The notes under the pieces were generated by a model. That model ran no database searches. It was given only the letters and a program-made list of their open reading frames with translations, and was not told the origin of the DNA. DNA of 64,000 nucleotides, from NCBI GenBank assembly GCA_965276675.1, contig OZ255624.1, forward strand, positions 4,712,001-4,776,000, in the 5' to 3' direction. The stretch is from G965276675 sp965276675 (lineage in GTDB: Bacteria; Acidobacteriota; Terriglobia; Terriglobales; Acidobacteriaceae). Shown piece after piece: positions 17,680 through 25,745 of this stretch (positions are counted from its first letter, which is position 1; every line of letters begins with the position of its first letter). The translations under genes were made by a program, and so were the position numbers.

Positions 17680-19002
17680 ATGGGCATTCAGAATTTCCCC
17701 GCGTCACTGCAACCAATTATCCAAAAGGGCTTTCTGGAACGCGAATTTTCCCAGGCTCTGATTTCCCGGCTTGGCTATCGGGCATGTGCAGATCGCGTAA
17801 ATGTGGCAGTTGGCATCGGCGAGACGCTCACAAAGACTCGTGCAGGACTGAAGCCATCTGTTACGACGCCTCTGGCATCGACGGCGAACACGAATTTTGA
17901 CAACGGTTTGAGCCCAACGTCTTGGGGAGTCGAGCAGTATACGATTACCCTTAACTTGTATGCTGCAACGACTGACCTCAACGTCGTAACGGAGCGGGTT
18001 GGCATCGCCTCCCAGTTCTTGCAGAACGCATATACTAATGGTGAGCAGGCTGCCCGTAGTTTGGACGAATTGAGCCGGAACGCGCTCTTCGACGCATATA
18101 TGGGCGGGAATACGCGTGTTCGGACGACGGTGGCGAGCGCGGGGCCGGCCGTGTCCGTTGACGACGTACGGGGCTTCCAGACTGTATTCGTGAATGGTGT
18201 CCAGCAGCCTGTTGGTAACAGTTACTCGATGACAGTGACCATTGGGTCTAACGTCTACTCGGTAATCAGTGTTGCCATCGATCCAGTCAATGTCTCGACG
18301 GCGCCAGGCGGTATTTCCGGCACGTTGACTATGTCCACCAACGTTTCCGTCTCAGATGGTACGGCGGCCAACACCGTCACTGCATCCAGCGGGTCAACGA
18401 TCGTGCGGCCATCTCAGCGAAGCAACACATCGCTGATAACCGCTGCTGATACTCTAACCATGGCAAATCTGCTGGATGCTGTCGCAAAGCTGCGGTTGAA
18501 TGCGGTTCCAGAAATTGATGGCGCATATAACTGTTATCTTGATCCAATTTCTGCGCGACAGCTTTTTGCAGATCCGGACTTCAAGCAGTTATTTCAGGGG
18601 GCAACCTCCGCAAACCAGGTTTTCAAGAAAGGCATGACCAACGACTTTCTTGGGCTTCGATTTGTACCTACGACTGAGGCCTTCGTGCAAGCACATCCCT
18701 CTTTATCCGGATTGATGATTCGCCGCCCAGTGATCTGCGGCCAGGGCGCTCTGATAGAGGGTGATTTCGCGGGTATGGCTGCGTCCGATGTGGCACCCTC
18801 CGATTCAATTGTGACCATGGTCGACGGCATTGCCATGGTTACGCGCGAGGCAATTGATCGCCTGCAACAGATCATCGCGCAGTCCTGGTATTGGATCGGT
18901 GGTTTCTGTGCGCCCTCAGACACGACAACAAATCCGACGACAGTCCCAACGGCTACCAACTCTGCGTATAAGAGGGCAGTGATTGTGGAACACATCGGTT
19001 GA
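17680..19002 (+). CDS. major capsid protein
   Basis: This 440-residue protein lies where the major capsid gene is expected. The N-terminal part (F-P-A-S-L-Q-P-I-I-Q-K-G-F-L-E-R-E-F) and the late G-x-R-F-V-P-T-T-E-A-F region fit an HK97-like coat protein of the type that starts without a long delta domain. Between about residues 150 and 245 there is a Val/Thr/Ser-rich, beta-looking stretch that reads like an inserted surface domain. The segment YNCYLDPISARQLFADPDFK resembles the P-domain region of these coats. The fold assignment is inference; the position is strong. Confidence 0.8.
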   Translation: MGIQNFPASLQPIIQKGFLEREFSQALISRLGYRACADRVNVAVGIGETLTKTRAGLKPSVTTPLASTANTNFDNGLSPTSWGVEQYTITLNLYAATTDLNVVTERVGIASQFLQNAYTNGEQAARSLDELSRNALFDAYMGGNTRVRTTVASAGPAVSVDDVRGFQTVFVNGVQQPVGNSYSMTVTIGSNVYSVISVAIDPVNVSTAPGGISGTLTMSTNVSVSDGTAANTVTASSGSTIVRPSQRSNTSLITAADTLTMANLLDAVAKLRLNAVPEIDGAYNCYLDPISARQLFADPDFKQLFQGATSANQVFKKGMTNDFLGLRFVPTTEAFVQAHPSLSGLMIRRPVICGQGALIEGDFAGMAASDVAPSDSIVTMVDGIAMVTREAIDRLQQIIAQSWYWIGGFCAPSDTTTNPTTVPTATNSAYKRAVIVEHIG

Positions 19003-19026
19003 ATTAGAGAAGGGAGCAAGATTGCA

Positions 19027-19335
19027 GTGCCTCTCGGTTCCGTAAGTCCCTTCCGTCCTACCGGTACAGTCAGCGTGCCGGTGGGAAATGTCTCCGCAGC
19101 TATTGCCTTGTCCGGCGGTGGTGACTCTGTTGTTGTAACCAACACAACAAGTGCATTAGCGTTTATTAGATTTGGCTCTGATCCTTCCGTGACGGCCTCA
19201 GGCGGTGACATGCCCATCCTGGCCGGGAGTTGCCTAATCTTGTCGGTAAATAGTCTGATTTCTTACGCCGCCGCCATTTGTCCGTCCGGCTCGGGCAGTA
19301 TTTTTTTTAGCCGTGGCGACGGTTCATTAATTTGA
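19027..19335 (+). CDS. small phage head protein, possible decoration protein
   Basis: I do not recognise a family. It is a 102-residue, Ser/Gly/Val-rich protein predicted to be mostly beta strand, starting with GTG and lying 24 bp after the capsid gene. Its size, lack of charge and position suit a capsid decoration or stabilising protein. It overlaps the next gene by 4 nt, so it is surely part of the same operon. Confidence 0.55.
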   Translation: MPLGSVSPFRPTGTVSVPVGNVSAAIALSGGGDSVVVTNTTSALAFIRFGSDPSVTASGGDMPILAGSCLILSVNSLISYAAAICPSGSGSIFFSRGDGSLI

Positions 19336-19712
19336 ACCCGCTTACTGACACAGAGAAGGTGGATCTCCGTCGCTTCTGCGGATATCCGGCTTATGGTGCC
19401 GCACCGTCTGGACTGCAATCATGGCGTTACTTCCAGGTATACGGTTTGCTCGAATTCCGCCTTACCAATCTCTCGACCTCCGAGATCGGGATTGCACGAC
19501 GTTACCTTGGCAACTTGACAGCTCTGGAACTCGCCATCCCGGCTACCGGCGAAAATCTCGATACTGACCAGGCCGCCACCTGGACTAGGAACAAGACGGA
19601 ACTTTCCGACAGACTGAGGCTTTTCGACGAGTGGCGCCGGCGGCTATGCGGCTTCTTAGGCGTGGCTCCGGGTGCGGGGTTTACCGGCATTACCGTGCCC
19701 CTGATTGTGTAA
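19332..19712 (+). CDS. probable head-tail connector (adaptor) protein
   Basis: This 126-residue protein starts with TTG overlapping the previous stop. The segment L-T-D-T-E-K-V-D-L-R-R-F-C-G-Y-P at the start and the helical middle resemble small adaptor proteins that dock under the portal. No enzymatic motif is visible. The assignment comes from size, helical content and its place between head and tail genes. Confidence 0.5.
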   Translation: MNPLTDTEKVDLRRFCGYPAYGAAPSGLQSWRYFQVYGLLEFRLTNLSTSEIGIARRYLGNLTALELAIPATGENLDTDQAATWTRNKTELSDRLRLFDEWRRRLCGFLGVAPGAGFTGITVPLIV

Positions 19713-19715
19713 CCT

Positions 19716-20360
19716 ATGGATGGTCGTAAACTGCAGGACCGGCTCCACAAGGGCTTGGGCACTGCGGCGCGCCGCATTGGGCATTCCGCCGACGCGTTCC
19801 GCCCCTCGGGCATCAGCAATCCGCTTAATAAAAGCAACCGTTTTCTGCGATTGCCCGCCGCCTTCATTCCGGCGCGCGGGGGGACGAACTACACGAACCT
19901 GTATGGTGACCCGTTCTGGATTGGGGTCTTTGACGCAAGCTACACCCGGCCGGGAGACTACCTAGATCGCGAGGCCACGGTATTCTTTATTGCTTCACAG
20001 AAGCCTATGTTACCGGTTCTATGTGTTGAGACCAACGCAGTTCTGTCCATATCTCGACCTCTGATTCAGCTAAATACCGCGTCGAATCCGTATGGCGGAT
20101 ATACGCTGGGGGGTTCAACCATATTGATAGACCACTGGCCGGCCAGCGTACTCAGTGAGACAAAAGCCGGCGCTTCGACCTCCAATTTGCCAACAGACCA
20201 AGCGGCGCCATACTGGAATGTCCTGCTTCCAGCCATCGATCATACCCTACTGGCACCTGGTGACATCATCTCAGACAATCTTGATCGGACGGGCGTCATC
20301 GTGAGCTCCGAGTTAACGGATCTTGGTTGGCGGCTTAGCGCAAAAATGGCGACGACTTAA
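19716..20360 (+). CDS. phage neck/head-completion protein of unknown family
   Basis: This 214-residue protein has a basic N-terminus (MDGRKLQDRLHKGLGTAARRIG), then a segment rich in aromatic residues (YTNLYGDPFWIGVFDASYTRPGDYL in part) and mainly beta structure. I do not recognise the family. It sits between the connector and the tail-terminator candidate, which suggests a stopper or neck role. Its stop codon is followed at once by the ATG of the next gene. Confidence 0.5.
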   Translation: MDGRKLQDRLHKGLGTAARRIGHSADAFRPSGISNPLNKSNRFLRLPAAFIPARGGTNYTNLYGDPFWIGVFDASYTRPGDYLDREATVFFIASQKPMLPVLCVETNAVLSISRPLIQLNTASNPYGGYTLGGSTILIDHWPASVLSETKAGASTSNLPTDQAAPYWNVLLPAIDHTLLAPGDIISDNLDRTGVIVSSELTDLGWRLSAKMATT

Positions 20361-21170
20361 ATGGCAGACCTGTCAGACGTTGAGCAAACATTCGCCAATA
20401 CAGTGGTATCGAGTCTTTATCCTGAGGGCACAACGAAGTCTAGTGCTATAGGGACCTTGTGCCGCGTTTATCGGGGCTGGCCAAATCCCGCGACACTGAA
20501 CGCTGATCTAAATGCAGGTGCTGTCAACGTTACCATAGATGCGGTTAACGACAGCGGCAAAACGACGACCCGATATCTTTCAGAATGGACATCGGACGTT
20601 GCCGTTCCTGGCGTCTCAGCCACTACAACTGCTTCCAGTATAAGCATACTCGGAAATCCGACGGAGGGAGATCTTGTTGGAGCACTTGTGGACGGACTTC
20701 CTTTTGCTTACAGGGTACAATCCGGGGACACACCGTTTCTGGTCGCGTCGAACCTAAATGCTCTGATACAGACCATGCGCATAGCCGGTGTTAAAGGGAA
20801 TATCATTACAATTCCGGGGGCAAATTCAATTGTTGTTAGAGTTGTACGTGATGGCACTGCGAGCTTGGAAAGCCGCCGGCAGGAAAAGGATCTCCGTATT
20901 ACATGCTGGTGCTCCTCGCCCCCAATACGCGATGCGGTAGCAGCCGCTATCGACAGCACCTTCGCTGAGCTGAGATTTCTAACTTTGCCCGATCAGACGC
21001 TAGCCCGGGTCATCTACAAAGCTACAACGAGTTATGACCAGTCTCAAAACGCCCTTTTATACCGTCGAGATCTTGTTTACACGGCGGAATATGCAACGGT
21101 TAGTCGGAGCCCACAGCCCTCGATGCTGTTTGGCGCAGTAAATCTGAACGAAAATATTATCTATGGTTAG
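20361..21170 (+). CDS. probable tail terminator / completion protein
   Basis: This 269-residue protein seems to be an alpha/beta ring protein with an insertion. The C-terminal part, about residues 175-250, has the pattern strand (L-R-I-T-C-W-C), helix (RDAVAAAIDSTFAEL) and strand, which resembles the fold of tail terminators. The middle (about 40-165) contains a Y-R-V-x-S-G-D-T-P module likely to be a separate beta-rich domain. Position just before sheath and tube supports a tail-capping role. This is inference; no exact family is recalled. Confidence 0.5.
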   Translation: MADLSDVEQTFANTVVSSLYPEGTTKSSAIGTLCRVYRGWPNPATLNADLNAGAVNVTIDAVNDSGKTTTRYLSEWTSDVAVPGVSATTTASSISILGNPTEGDLVGALVDGLPFAYRVQSGDTPFLVASNLNALIQTMRIAGVKGNIITIPGANSIVVRVVRDGTASLESRRQEKDLRITCWCSSPPIRDAVAAAIDSTFAELRFLTLPDQTLARVIYKATTSYDQSQNALLYRRDLVYTAEYATVSRSPQPSMLFGAVNLNENIIYG

Positions 21171-21179
21171 GTAGCCGTG

Positions 21180-21326
21180 ATGACTTATCATCTAGTAGTG
21201 GCTAAGCCTTTTCTGAATTTTAGCCGTGGTGACATCATCACGGATCCAGTTCTAATCGCCACGGTGCTTTCGGATGAGCGTCGCGGTTTTGTCCGTCAGA
21301 TTATGGCGCCGAATTTGAAAGGTTGA
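21180..21326 (+). CDS. 48-residue phage protein upstream of the sheath gene
   Basis: An ATG at 21180 opens a 48-codon frame ending in TGA at 21326, four bases before the sheath start. It begins M-T-Y-H-L-V-V-A-K-P-F and contains F-S-R-G-D-I-I-T-D-P and an R-x-F-V-R-Q end. Short proteins with this K-P-F ... G-D-x-I-x-D-P ... F-V-R pattern are common just before tail sheath genes in alphaproteobacterial prophages. It fills the space between two genes exactly, which favours it being real. The function is unknown. Confidence 0.65.
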   Translation: MTYHLVVAKPFLNFSRGDIITDPVLIATVLSDERRGFVRQIMAPNLKG

Positions 21327-21330
21327 AGTC

Positions 21331-22893
21331 GTGCCAATCGCACAGCAAGGAAGCGTCAATACGACGTCGCTCATCGTACCGGATCTGTATGTTCAGATCG
21401 TGCCCCCCCAGAACCTAGTTCTGAACGGTGTGCCAACAAATGTTGTGGGGGTGGTGGGCTCGGCGGCATGGGGACCTGTCGACGAACCAAGTATCGTTGG
21501 ATCCATGGCAGATTATGCGCAGCAGTTTGGCTCGGTGGTGGCTCGGAAGTACGATATGGGCACGCAGGTCGCAATTGCGGTTCAACAAGGTGCCCAGAAT
21601 TTTCGATGTGTCCGCATTACGGATGGTACGGATACGGCCGCCTACACGGTCGTTCCTGGTTCCAATGCTAGTTTCACAGCCGCCTATACAGGTTCCCTAG
21701 GAAACAACGTCACGTTGACGCTCGGCTCTGGATCACAGCCGCATTCCTGGAAACTCTCCATACTTCTGCCTGGGTTTGAGCCTGAAGTCTACGATAACGT
21801 CGTTGGAGATGGAGCCGCTTTCTGGGCCGCGCTGGCTGCTGCGGTGAACACTGGACAGGGATCCCAGCGGGGTCCCTCGCGTCTTGTTGTTGCAAGCACG
21901 GGGGGATCGACCGCATCCCCAGCACCATTCTCTCTGCTTTTGGGTAGCGCCGGCGCAGGCACAGATGGCGCAACTCAAGTCGTGAGTTCAACACTGGTGG
22001 GCGCAGACTTGCCTGCGCGTAGCGGAATGTATGGACTGCGCGGACAAGGCTGCGGACTTGCTATCTTGGCCGACTGTGATGACGCTACAACCTGGACTAC
22101 CCAAGCTGGGTTCGGCCTACAGGAAGGCGTCTACATGGTCCTCACCGGTCCGGCAGGGGATACGATACAGAACGCAATTACCGTTAAGCAGCAGGCCGGG
22201 CTGGATAGCTATGGCACCAAACTCATGTTCGGCGACTGGTTGTGGTGGTCGGATCAAGTTAACAACACGATCAGGCTAGTGTCGCCTCAGGGGTTTGCTG
22301 CCGGGCGCCTCGCGAACCTCTCACCAGAGCAGTCGAGCCTCAACAAGCAAATATATGGTATCATTGGTAGTCAACGCAGCGGAACCCCAGGCTCCGGCCA
22401 AAACACGACGTACTCGGCGGCCGATCTGGGCGCTTTGCTCGGTGCCGGCATCGACGTGATCTGTAATCCGCAGCCAGGGGGATCCTACTGGGGAGTTCGC
22501 GGCGGGCATAACACTTCGTCAAATGCCGCCGTTGACGGTGACAACTATACCCGTTTGACAAACTATGTAGCTCAAACACTAGCTGCTGGAATGGGACAGT
22601 ATGTTGGGCACGTAATAAACGCCAGCCTCTTCCAGAACATACGTTCAACACAGTTGTCATTTCTAAACAACATGTATTCACAAGGCCTGTTAGGCAGTTC
22701 GGACGGCACGTTGCCCTTCAGCGTTATCTGCGACGCTATGAATAACCCATCGTCGAGGACGAGCCTGGGTTATGTGCAGTCTGACGCGCAGGTTCAGTAT
22801 CAAGCCATCAACGAGCGGTTTATCGTGAACGTTGAGGGCGGCCAAACCGTGCAGGTGTCTAGACAAACGCTGCCCGCGGGCCAAGTCAGCTAG
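21331..22893 (+). CDS. contractile tail sheath protein
   Basis: This 520-residue protein (GTG start) polymerises around the tail tube and contracts to drive it through the host envelope. The N-terminal strand reaching the neighbouring subunit (SLIVPDLYVQIVPP), the G-V-V-G-S-A-x-W-G-P motif near residue 40 and the C-terminal domain with N-x-R-F-I-V-N-V-E-G-G-Q-T-V-Q-V are characteristic of sheath proteins. A variable Ser/Gly-rich insert lies between about 110 and 235. Presence of sheath defines the particle as a myovirus-type tail. Confidence 0.9.
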   Translation: MPIAQQGSVNTTSLIVPDLYVQIVPPQNLVLNGVPTNVVGVVGSAAWGPVDEPSIVGSMADYAQQFGSVVARKYDMGTQVAIAVQQGAQNFRCVRITDGTDTAAYTVVPGSNASFTAAYTGSLGNNVTLTLGSGSQPHSWKLSILLPGFEPEVYDNVVGDGAAFWAALAAAVNTGQGSQRGPSRLVVASTGGSTASPAPFSLLLGSAGAGTDGATQVVSSTLVGADLPARSGMYGLRGQGCGLAILADCDDATTWTTQAGFGLQEGVYMVLTGPAGDTIQNAITVKQQAGLDSYGTKLMFGDWLWWSDQVNNTIRLVSPQGFAAGRLANLSPEQSSLNKQIYGIIGSQRSGTPGSGQNTTYSAADLGALLGAGIDVICNPQPGGSYWGVRGGHNTSSNAAVDGDNYTRLTNYVAQTLAAGMGQYVGHVINASLFQNIRSTQLSFLNNMYSQGLLGSSDGTLPFSVICDAMNNPSSRTSLGYVQSDAQVQYQAINERFIVNVEGGQTVQVSRQTLPAGQVS

Positions 22894-22903
22894 GAGTGGA
22901 TCT

Positions 22904-23332
22904 GTGGCATTAACGGCATTCTCTATCGGTCGAGACACACAGCTTGTCGTGATGGGGCCGAATGGGCGACTTGATCTTAATCACGTGACAGGGTTTGAAA
23001 GCCATCAGCTTACAAACGCGGTTCGCGTAAGCCGGTTGGATGGGTCTCAATTGGCTGCCGAGCTTCCCAAGGGATGGGAGGGCAGTTTCGAGGTGGAACG
23101 GGGGACGTCCGCCCTTGAGGACTTTATTTCCGCCATTGAACAGGACTTCTATAATGGCAATGGTACGACGCCTGGTACTATGTATCAGTATATAACCGAG
23201 GTAGACAGTTCAGTCTCGACGTACCAATACGACGGGGTAGTGTTCAAGCTGACGTCCGCCGGTGCCTGGAAGGGCGATGCAAGCGTTAAGCAAAAGCTCG
23301 AGTTCTACGCCACTAGAAGGCGCCGCATCTGA
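22904..23332 (+). CDS. tail tube protein
   Basis: This 142-residue protein starts with GTG at 22904, behind TAGGAGTG; a longer frame into the sheath gene lacks a ribosome site. The size, beta-rich pattern and place after sheath fit the inner tube of contractile tails. Motifs G-W-E-G-S-F-E-V-E-R and Y-Q-Y-D-G-V-V-F resemble tube proteins of this type. It overlaps the chaperone gene by a single base. Confidence 0.82.
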   Translation: MALTAFSIGRDTQLVVMGPNGRLDLNHVTGFESHQLTNAVRVSRLDGSQLAAELPKGWEGSFEVERGTSALEDFISAIEQDFYNGNGTTPGTMYQYITEVDSSVSTYQYDGVVFKLTSAGAWKGDASVKQKLEFYATRRRRI

Positions 23333-23691
23333 TGTCTGCGTCTGGAGCGATATTACGCGAAGCTGCTAATACTTTGATAAAGATTGATGCCAGAGGACGC
23401 AAGCTGCTTTTGCGCCGACTTACCGCGTTGGATACGCTGCGGCTCTTCAAAGCGGCAGGTCCGACGCTGGCGCAAAATGAGCCTTGGCTAGCTATGGCAG
23501 CTTTGGCATTTGCGGTTTTGGAAATCGATGGCGTGCCCGTTCCAACACCGAGCACGGAGGGCCAGATAGAGGCGCTGGTCGAACGGCTCGGCGATGAGGG
23601 TCTCTCGGCCGTTGCAGATTATTCTAAGGACGAAGAACCTCAGACTTTCGACCACTTTGTTGTGGGAAACTCGCCAGGCACCCTGTCCTAA
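23332..23691 (+). CDS. tail assembly chaperone, short (zero-frame) product
   Basis: This 119-residue product is the G-like chaperone that coats the tape measure during tail assembly. It is helical, with a R-R-L-T-A-L-D-T-L-R-L-F-K-A-A-G segment typical of these proteins, and lies between tube and tape measure. Near its end, at 23664-23670, the sequence G GGA AAC allows a -1 slip that adds a 62-residue second domain, giving 175 residues in all. As in lambda gpG/gpGT, most ribosomes should make the short form and a minor fraction the long form. Confidence 0.85.
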   Translation: MSASGAILREAANTLIKIDARGRKLLLRRLTALDTLRLFKAAGPTLAQNEPWLAMAALAFAVLEIDGVPVPTPSTEGQIEALVERLGDEGLSAVADYSKDEEPQTFDHFVVGNSPGTLS

Positions 23692-23725
23692 TTGATTGTC
23701 TCTATCTTGTTCGGCATGGGGTGCC
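23664..23725 (+). promoter_or_regulatory. -1 programmed ribosomal frameshift site
   Basis: The heptamer G GGA AAC (23664-23670) lies in the right phase: zero-frame codons are GGA and AAC, and slipping back gives GGG AAA. Six bases later, GGCACCC (23677-23683) can pair perfectly with GGGTGCC (23719-23725), and the stem can extend inward by three pairs, two of them G-U. Slippery heptamer, 6-nt spacer and GC-rich stem together match the classical stimulatory arrangement. The loop of 35 bases could also form a pseudoknot. Confidence 0.85.
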
Positions 23726-23858
23726 ATTCGACGTCGCATTTTCGCTATCAGCAATTGATCGAGCAGCTTACGTGATCGCACTCGGCACTCTTGATGGAAA
23801 TATTTTTGATTGGACAAGGTTCGAATGGACCAGCCCTACCGCGAGGACGGACTGGTGA
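23670..23858 (+). CDS. -1 frame extension of the tail assembly chaperone (T-like domain)
   Basis: Reached only by frameshifting at 23664-23670, this frame runs 62 codons to a TGA at 23856-23858. It reads L-A-R-H-P-V-L-I-D-C-L-Y and then contains VRHGVPFDVAFSLSAIDRA and a W-T-R-F-E-W end. The pattern of a helical domain followed by a Trp-rich tail is the same as the second chaperone domain of many contractile phages. The frame has no good start codon of its own, and its stop overlaps the tape measure GTG (GTGA), as expected if ribosomes from this frame couple into the next gene. Confidence 0.82.
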   Translation, partial: LARHPVLIDCLYLVRHGVPFDVAFSLSAIDRAAYVIALGTLDGNIFDWTRFEWTSPTARTDW

Positions 23859-24781
23859 CTAATTCTCTGTCCAGAAGAGTGTCTAAGCATCCGCAGCATC
23901 GACCCGACATTCTAAACCGTAGTAGAACGCGAATAGCCTGGTATTTGGGGCTTGCCGACATACTGAGAATTCAGGAACGTTTCCTCGCACCGCTACGGTC
24001 AACAACATACTGGCATCAGCTTCTTGCTTCAACCGATCCCGCAGAACCCGGTCGGGGGCACCAAAATGCCAATGTACCTCGGAAGCCGATCCACCAGCAG
24101 CGCTTCAAAATGGTATTGCCGGCTGCCGCGCTGAAATCCACGGGAGAAAGCTTTTGGACTGGTAGAGAGACGATATACAGACTGGGCAAATCAACAAGCC
24201 GGCCTGCTATGGCGTCGACCCGCCGCTCCAGCCAGTCAATCAGGTCCAGTTTGCGCTCCGACAATTCGACATCCCGCTCAAAGACCGTTCTACGCGGTAA
24301 AAGCTTTAGCTTTATCCCGACACAACGTCAGCCTTTCGGCAGCGGCGGCATCAAGCGGACGGTAACGAACGGTCTCGAATCTAACGCTACAGCTCTAGCG
24401 TCGTTCACCTACTCCCGTCCGCGCTCCGACAAAGCTGAACATCCTGGCGCCATTGCAGCCCACCACAATCGTAGAAATGTTCCTGGCTACAGCAATATGT
24501 TCGGGCCTGGCCGAGCGTTCGCTCCTCCGCATCAACTCCAGACACAAGCGTCGCGGCTGTCAACGGCTGAGTCCATCGATCATCTACACTTGGCTAATCC
24601 AACGATCGGTGGCGAGGCAAATCCCGTTACTCCTGGAGCTTCCACAATACACATCGATGGCGCTGCTTTAGGCAGATGGGCGGTGAGACATCTGGAAAAG
24701 ACGCTCTCAAAGCCCGCGGTTGGCATGACGGGGATTGATCCCAGAGCTACTCTGCCACGAACTCGCGTCGCCCCTTTTTAA
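23855..24781 (+). CDS. tail tape measure protein, unusually short
   Basis: From the GTG at 23855 (overlapping the chaperone extension stop, with GAGGACGG upstream) this is 308 residues. Its position directly after the chaperone and before the baseplate genes is that of the tape measure, which sets tail length. The early segment L-A-D-I-L-R-I-Q-E-R-F-L-A-P-L-R resembles the start of such proteins, and the end has a short beta strand plus helix (TIHIDGAALGRWAVRHLEK). The middle is rich in Arg and Ser and does not look like a long coiled coil. Most phage tape measures are much longer, so this one predicts a short tail or a degenerate gene. The family call rests mainly on position. Confidence 0.6.
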   Translation: MTNSLSRRVSKHPQHRPDILNRSRTRIAWYLGLADILRIQERFLAPLRSTTYWHQLLASTDPAEPGRGHQNANVPRKPIHQQRFKMVLPAAALKSTGESFWTGRETIYRLGKSTSRPAMASTRRSSQSIRSSLRSDNSTSRSKTVLRGKSFSFIPTQRQPFGSGGIKRTVTNGLESNATALASFTYSRPRSDKAEHPGAIAAHHNRRNVPGYSNMFGPGRAFAPPHQLQTQASRLSTAESIDHLHLANPTIGGEANPVTPGASTIHIDGAALGRWAVRHLEKTLSKPAVGMTGIDPRATLPRTRVAPF

Positions 24782-24825
24782 ACGTAGCTTATAGCCCACC
24801 ATTATTATCGAAAGCAGTCACAACG

Positions 24826-25560
24826 GTGCAACCATCGCCGATCAAGCTGGGTCAGCTCACCCTCCAGGACTTCGAAGTTCCCCAGTCTGTGCGCTTCGGC
24901 GGGCGCCATAAAGTGGCGATACGTCAGTTCGCCGACGGGAGAAGGCTGGTGGAACGGCTCGGCCCGGACGATAGTGACATCTCCTTTAGCGGAGTGTTCA
25001 GCGGGGCAGCAGCAGAGGCGCGCGTGCGCGCCTTTGACAACCTAAGGTTGTCGGGTAACCCTGTCTGGCTAACGTGGGAGTCTTTTAAGCGCAGGGTAAT
25101 AGTAAGAAGCTTAGTATGTACGTACAATAGTCCCTGGTGGATTCCATATCAGATCAGCTGTGTCGTCGCCGTACAGCATCGTGTCACAGTCAATGAAGCT
25201 ACAACAGCAGCGGCCATAGCCTCGGCCGACCTTGGCTACGCTCTGGCTGCCGCGGCGGGCACCTCTTTATCACTATCGTCATTACAGTCGAGCCTCAGTT
25301 TGGGCGCTACCTTCATTCAAGGAAGCCAAGCCCAGACAACTGCGTTGACAGCGGTTCAAGCAGCGCTACTTGAGCTTGATACTCAGGTAGATCAACAGTC
25401 AACACTGGTCGGTAATCCAATCGCAGCCAGCGCAGCGCCCTTATCGGTCGCGCAATCCTTTCGTCTGAATGTGCTCGCTGCGGGATCTCTCGCCGCCACC
25501 GCAGCCGTTCGGTCATATGTGGGTCGCATCGGCATCACACTAGCAGGACAGAGCCTCTAA
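24826..25560 (+). CDS. phage tail/baseplate protein
   Basis: This 244-residue protein starts with GTG. The first half (V-R-F-G-G-R-H-K-V-A-I, then G-P-D-D-S-D-I-S-F-S-G-V-F-S-G) looks like the beta-rich tail proteins that sit just after the tape measure, including those called DNA-circularisation or baseplate hub-associated proteins. The second half is Ala/Leu/Ser-rich and probably helical. I cannot fix the family. The stop TAA overlaps the ATG of the next gene by one base. Confidence 0.55.
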   Translation: MQPSPIKLGQLTLQDFEVPQSVRFGGRHKVAIRQFADGRRLVERLGPDDSDISFSGVFSGAAAEARVRAFDNLRLSGNPVWLTWESFKRRVIVRSLVCTYNSPWWIPYQISCVVAVQHRVTVNEATTAAAIASADLGYALAAAAGTSLSLSSLQSSLSLGATFIQGSQAQTTALTAVQAALLELDTQVDQQSTLVGNPIAASAAPLSVAQSFRLNVLAAGSLAATAAVRSYVGRIGITLAGQSL

Positions 25561-25745
25561 TGAGGGTTGTAACCGTAATCGGAGGAAACCTTTTTGAACT
25601 TGCTGCTGAGTATCTAGGTGATGCATTGCAGTGGGTCACTTTGGCTCTGCTTAACAACATGTCTGACCCGATGCTTTCTGGCCAAAACGAAATTAGAATC
25701 CCTGATAGCCCTTCAGCACCCACTGACGGGATTGGGCCACAATGA
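25560..25745 (+). CDS. tail protein X-like LysM-type protein
   Basis: This 61-residue protein has the pattern G-G-N-L-F-E-L-A-A-E-Y-L-G-D-A, N-N-M-S-D-P and I-R-I-P-D, which is a single LysM-like fold as in P2 gpX and related proteins. In contractile phages this small protein links tape measure and hub. It overlaps its neighbours on both sides (TAATG upstream and ATGA downstream). Confidence 0.8.
   Translation: MRVVTVIGGNLFELAAEYLGDALQWVTLALLNNMSDPMLSGQNEIRIPDSPSAPTDGIGPQ

Noticed and set aside
24016..24264. Minus-strand frame reading S-E-R-K-L-D-L-I-D-W-L-E-R-R
   Set aside because: It looks helical, but the plus-strand frame is open across the whole region, coupled to the upstream gene and in the operon direction.
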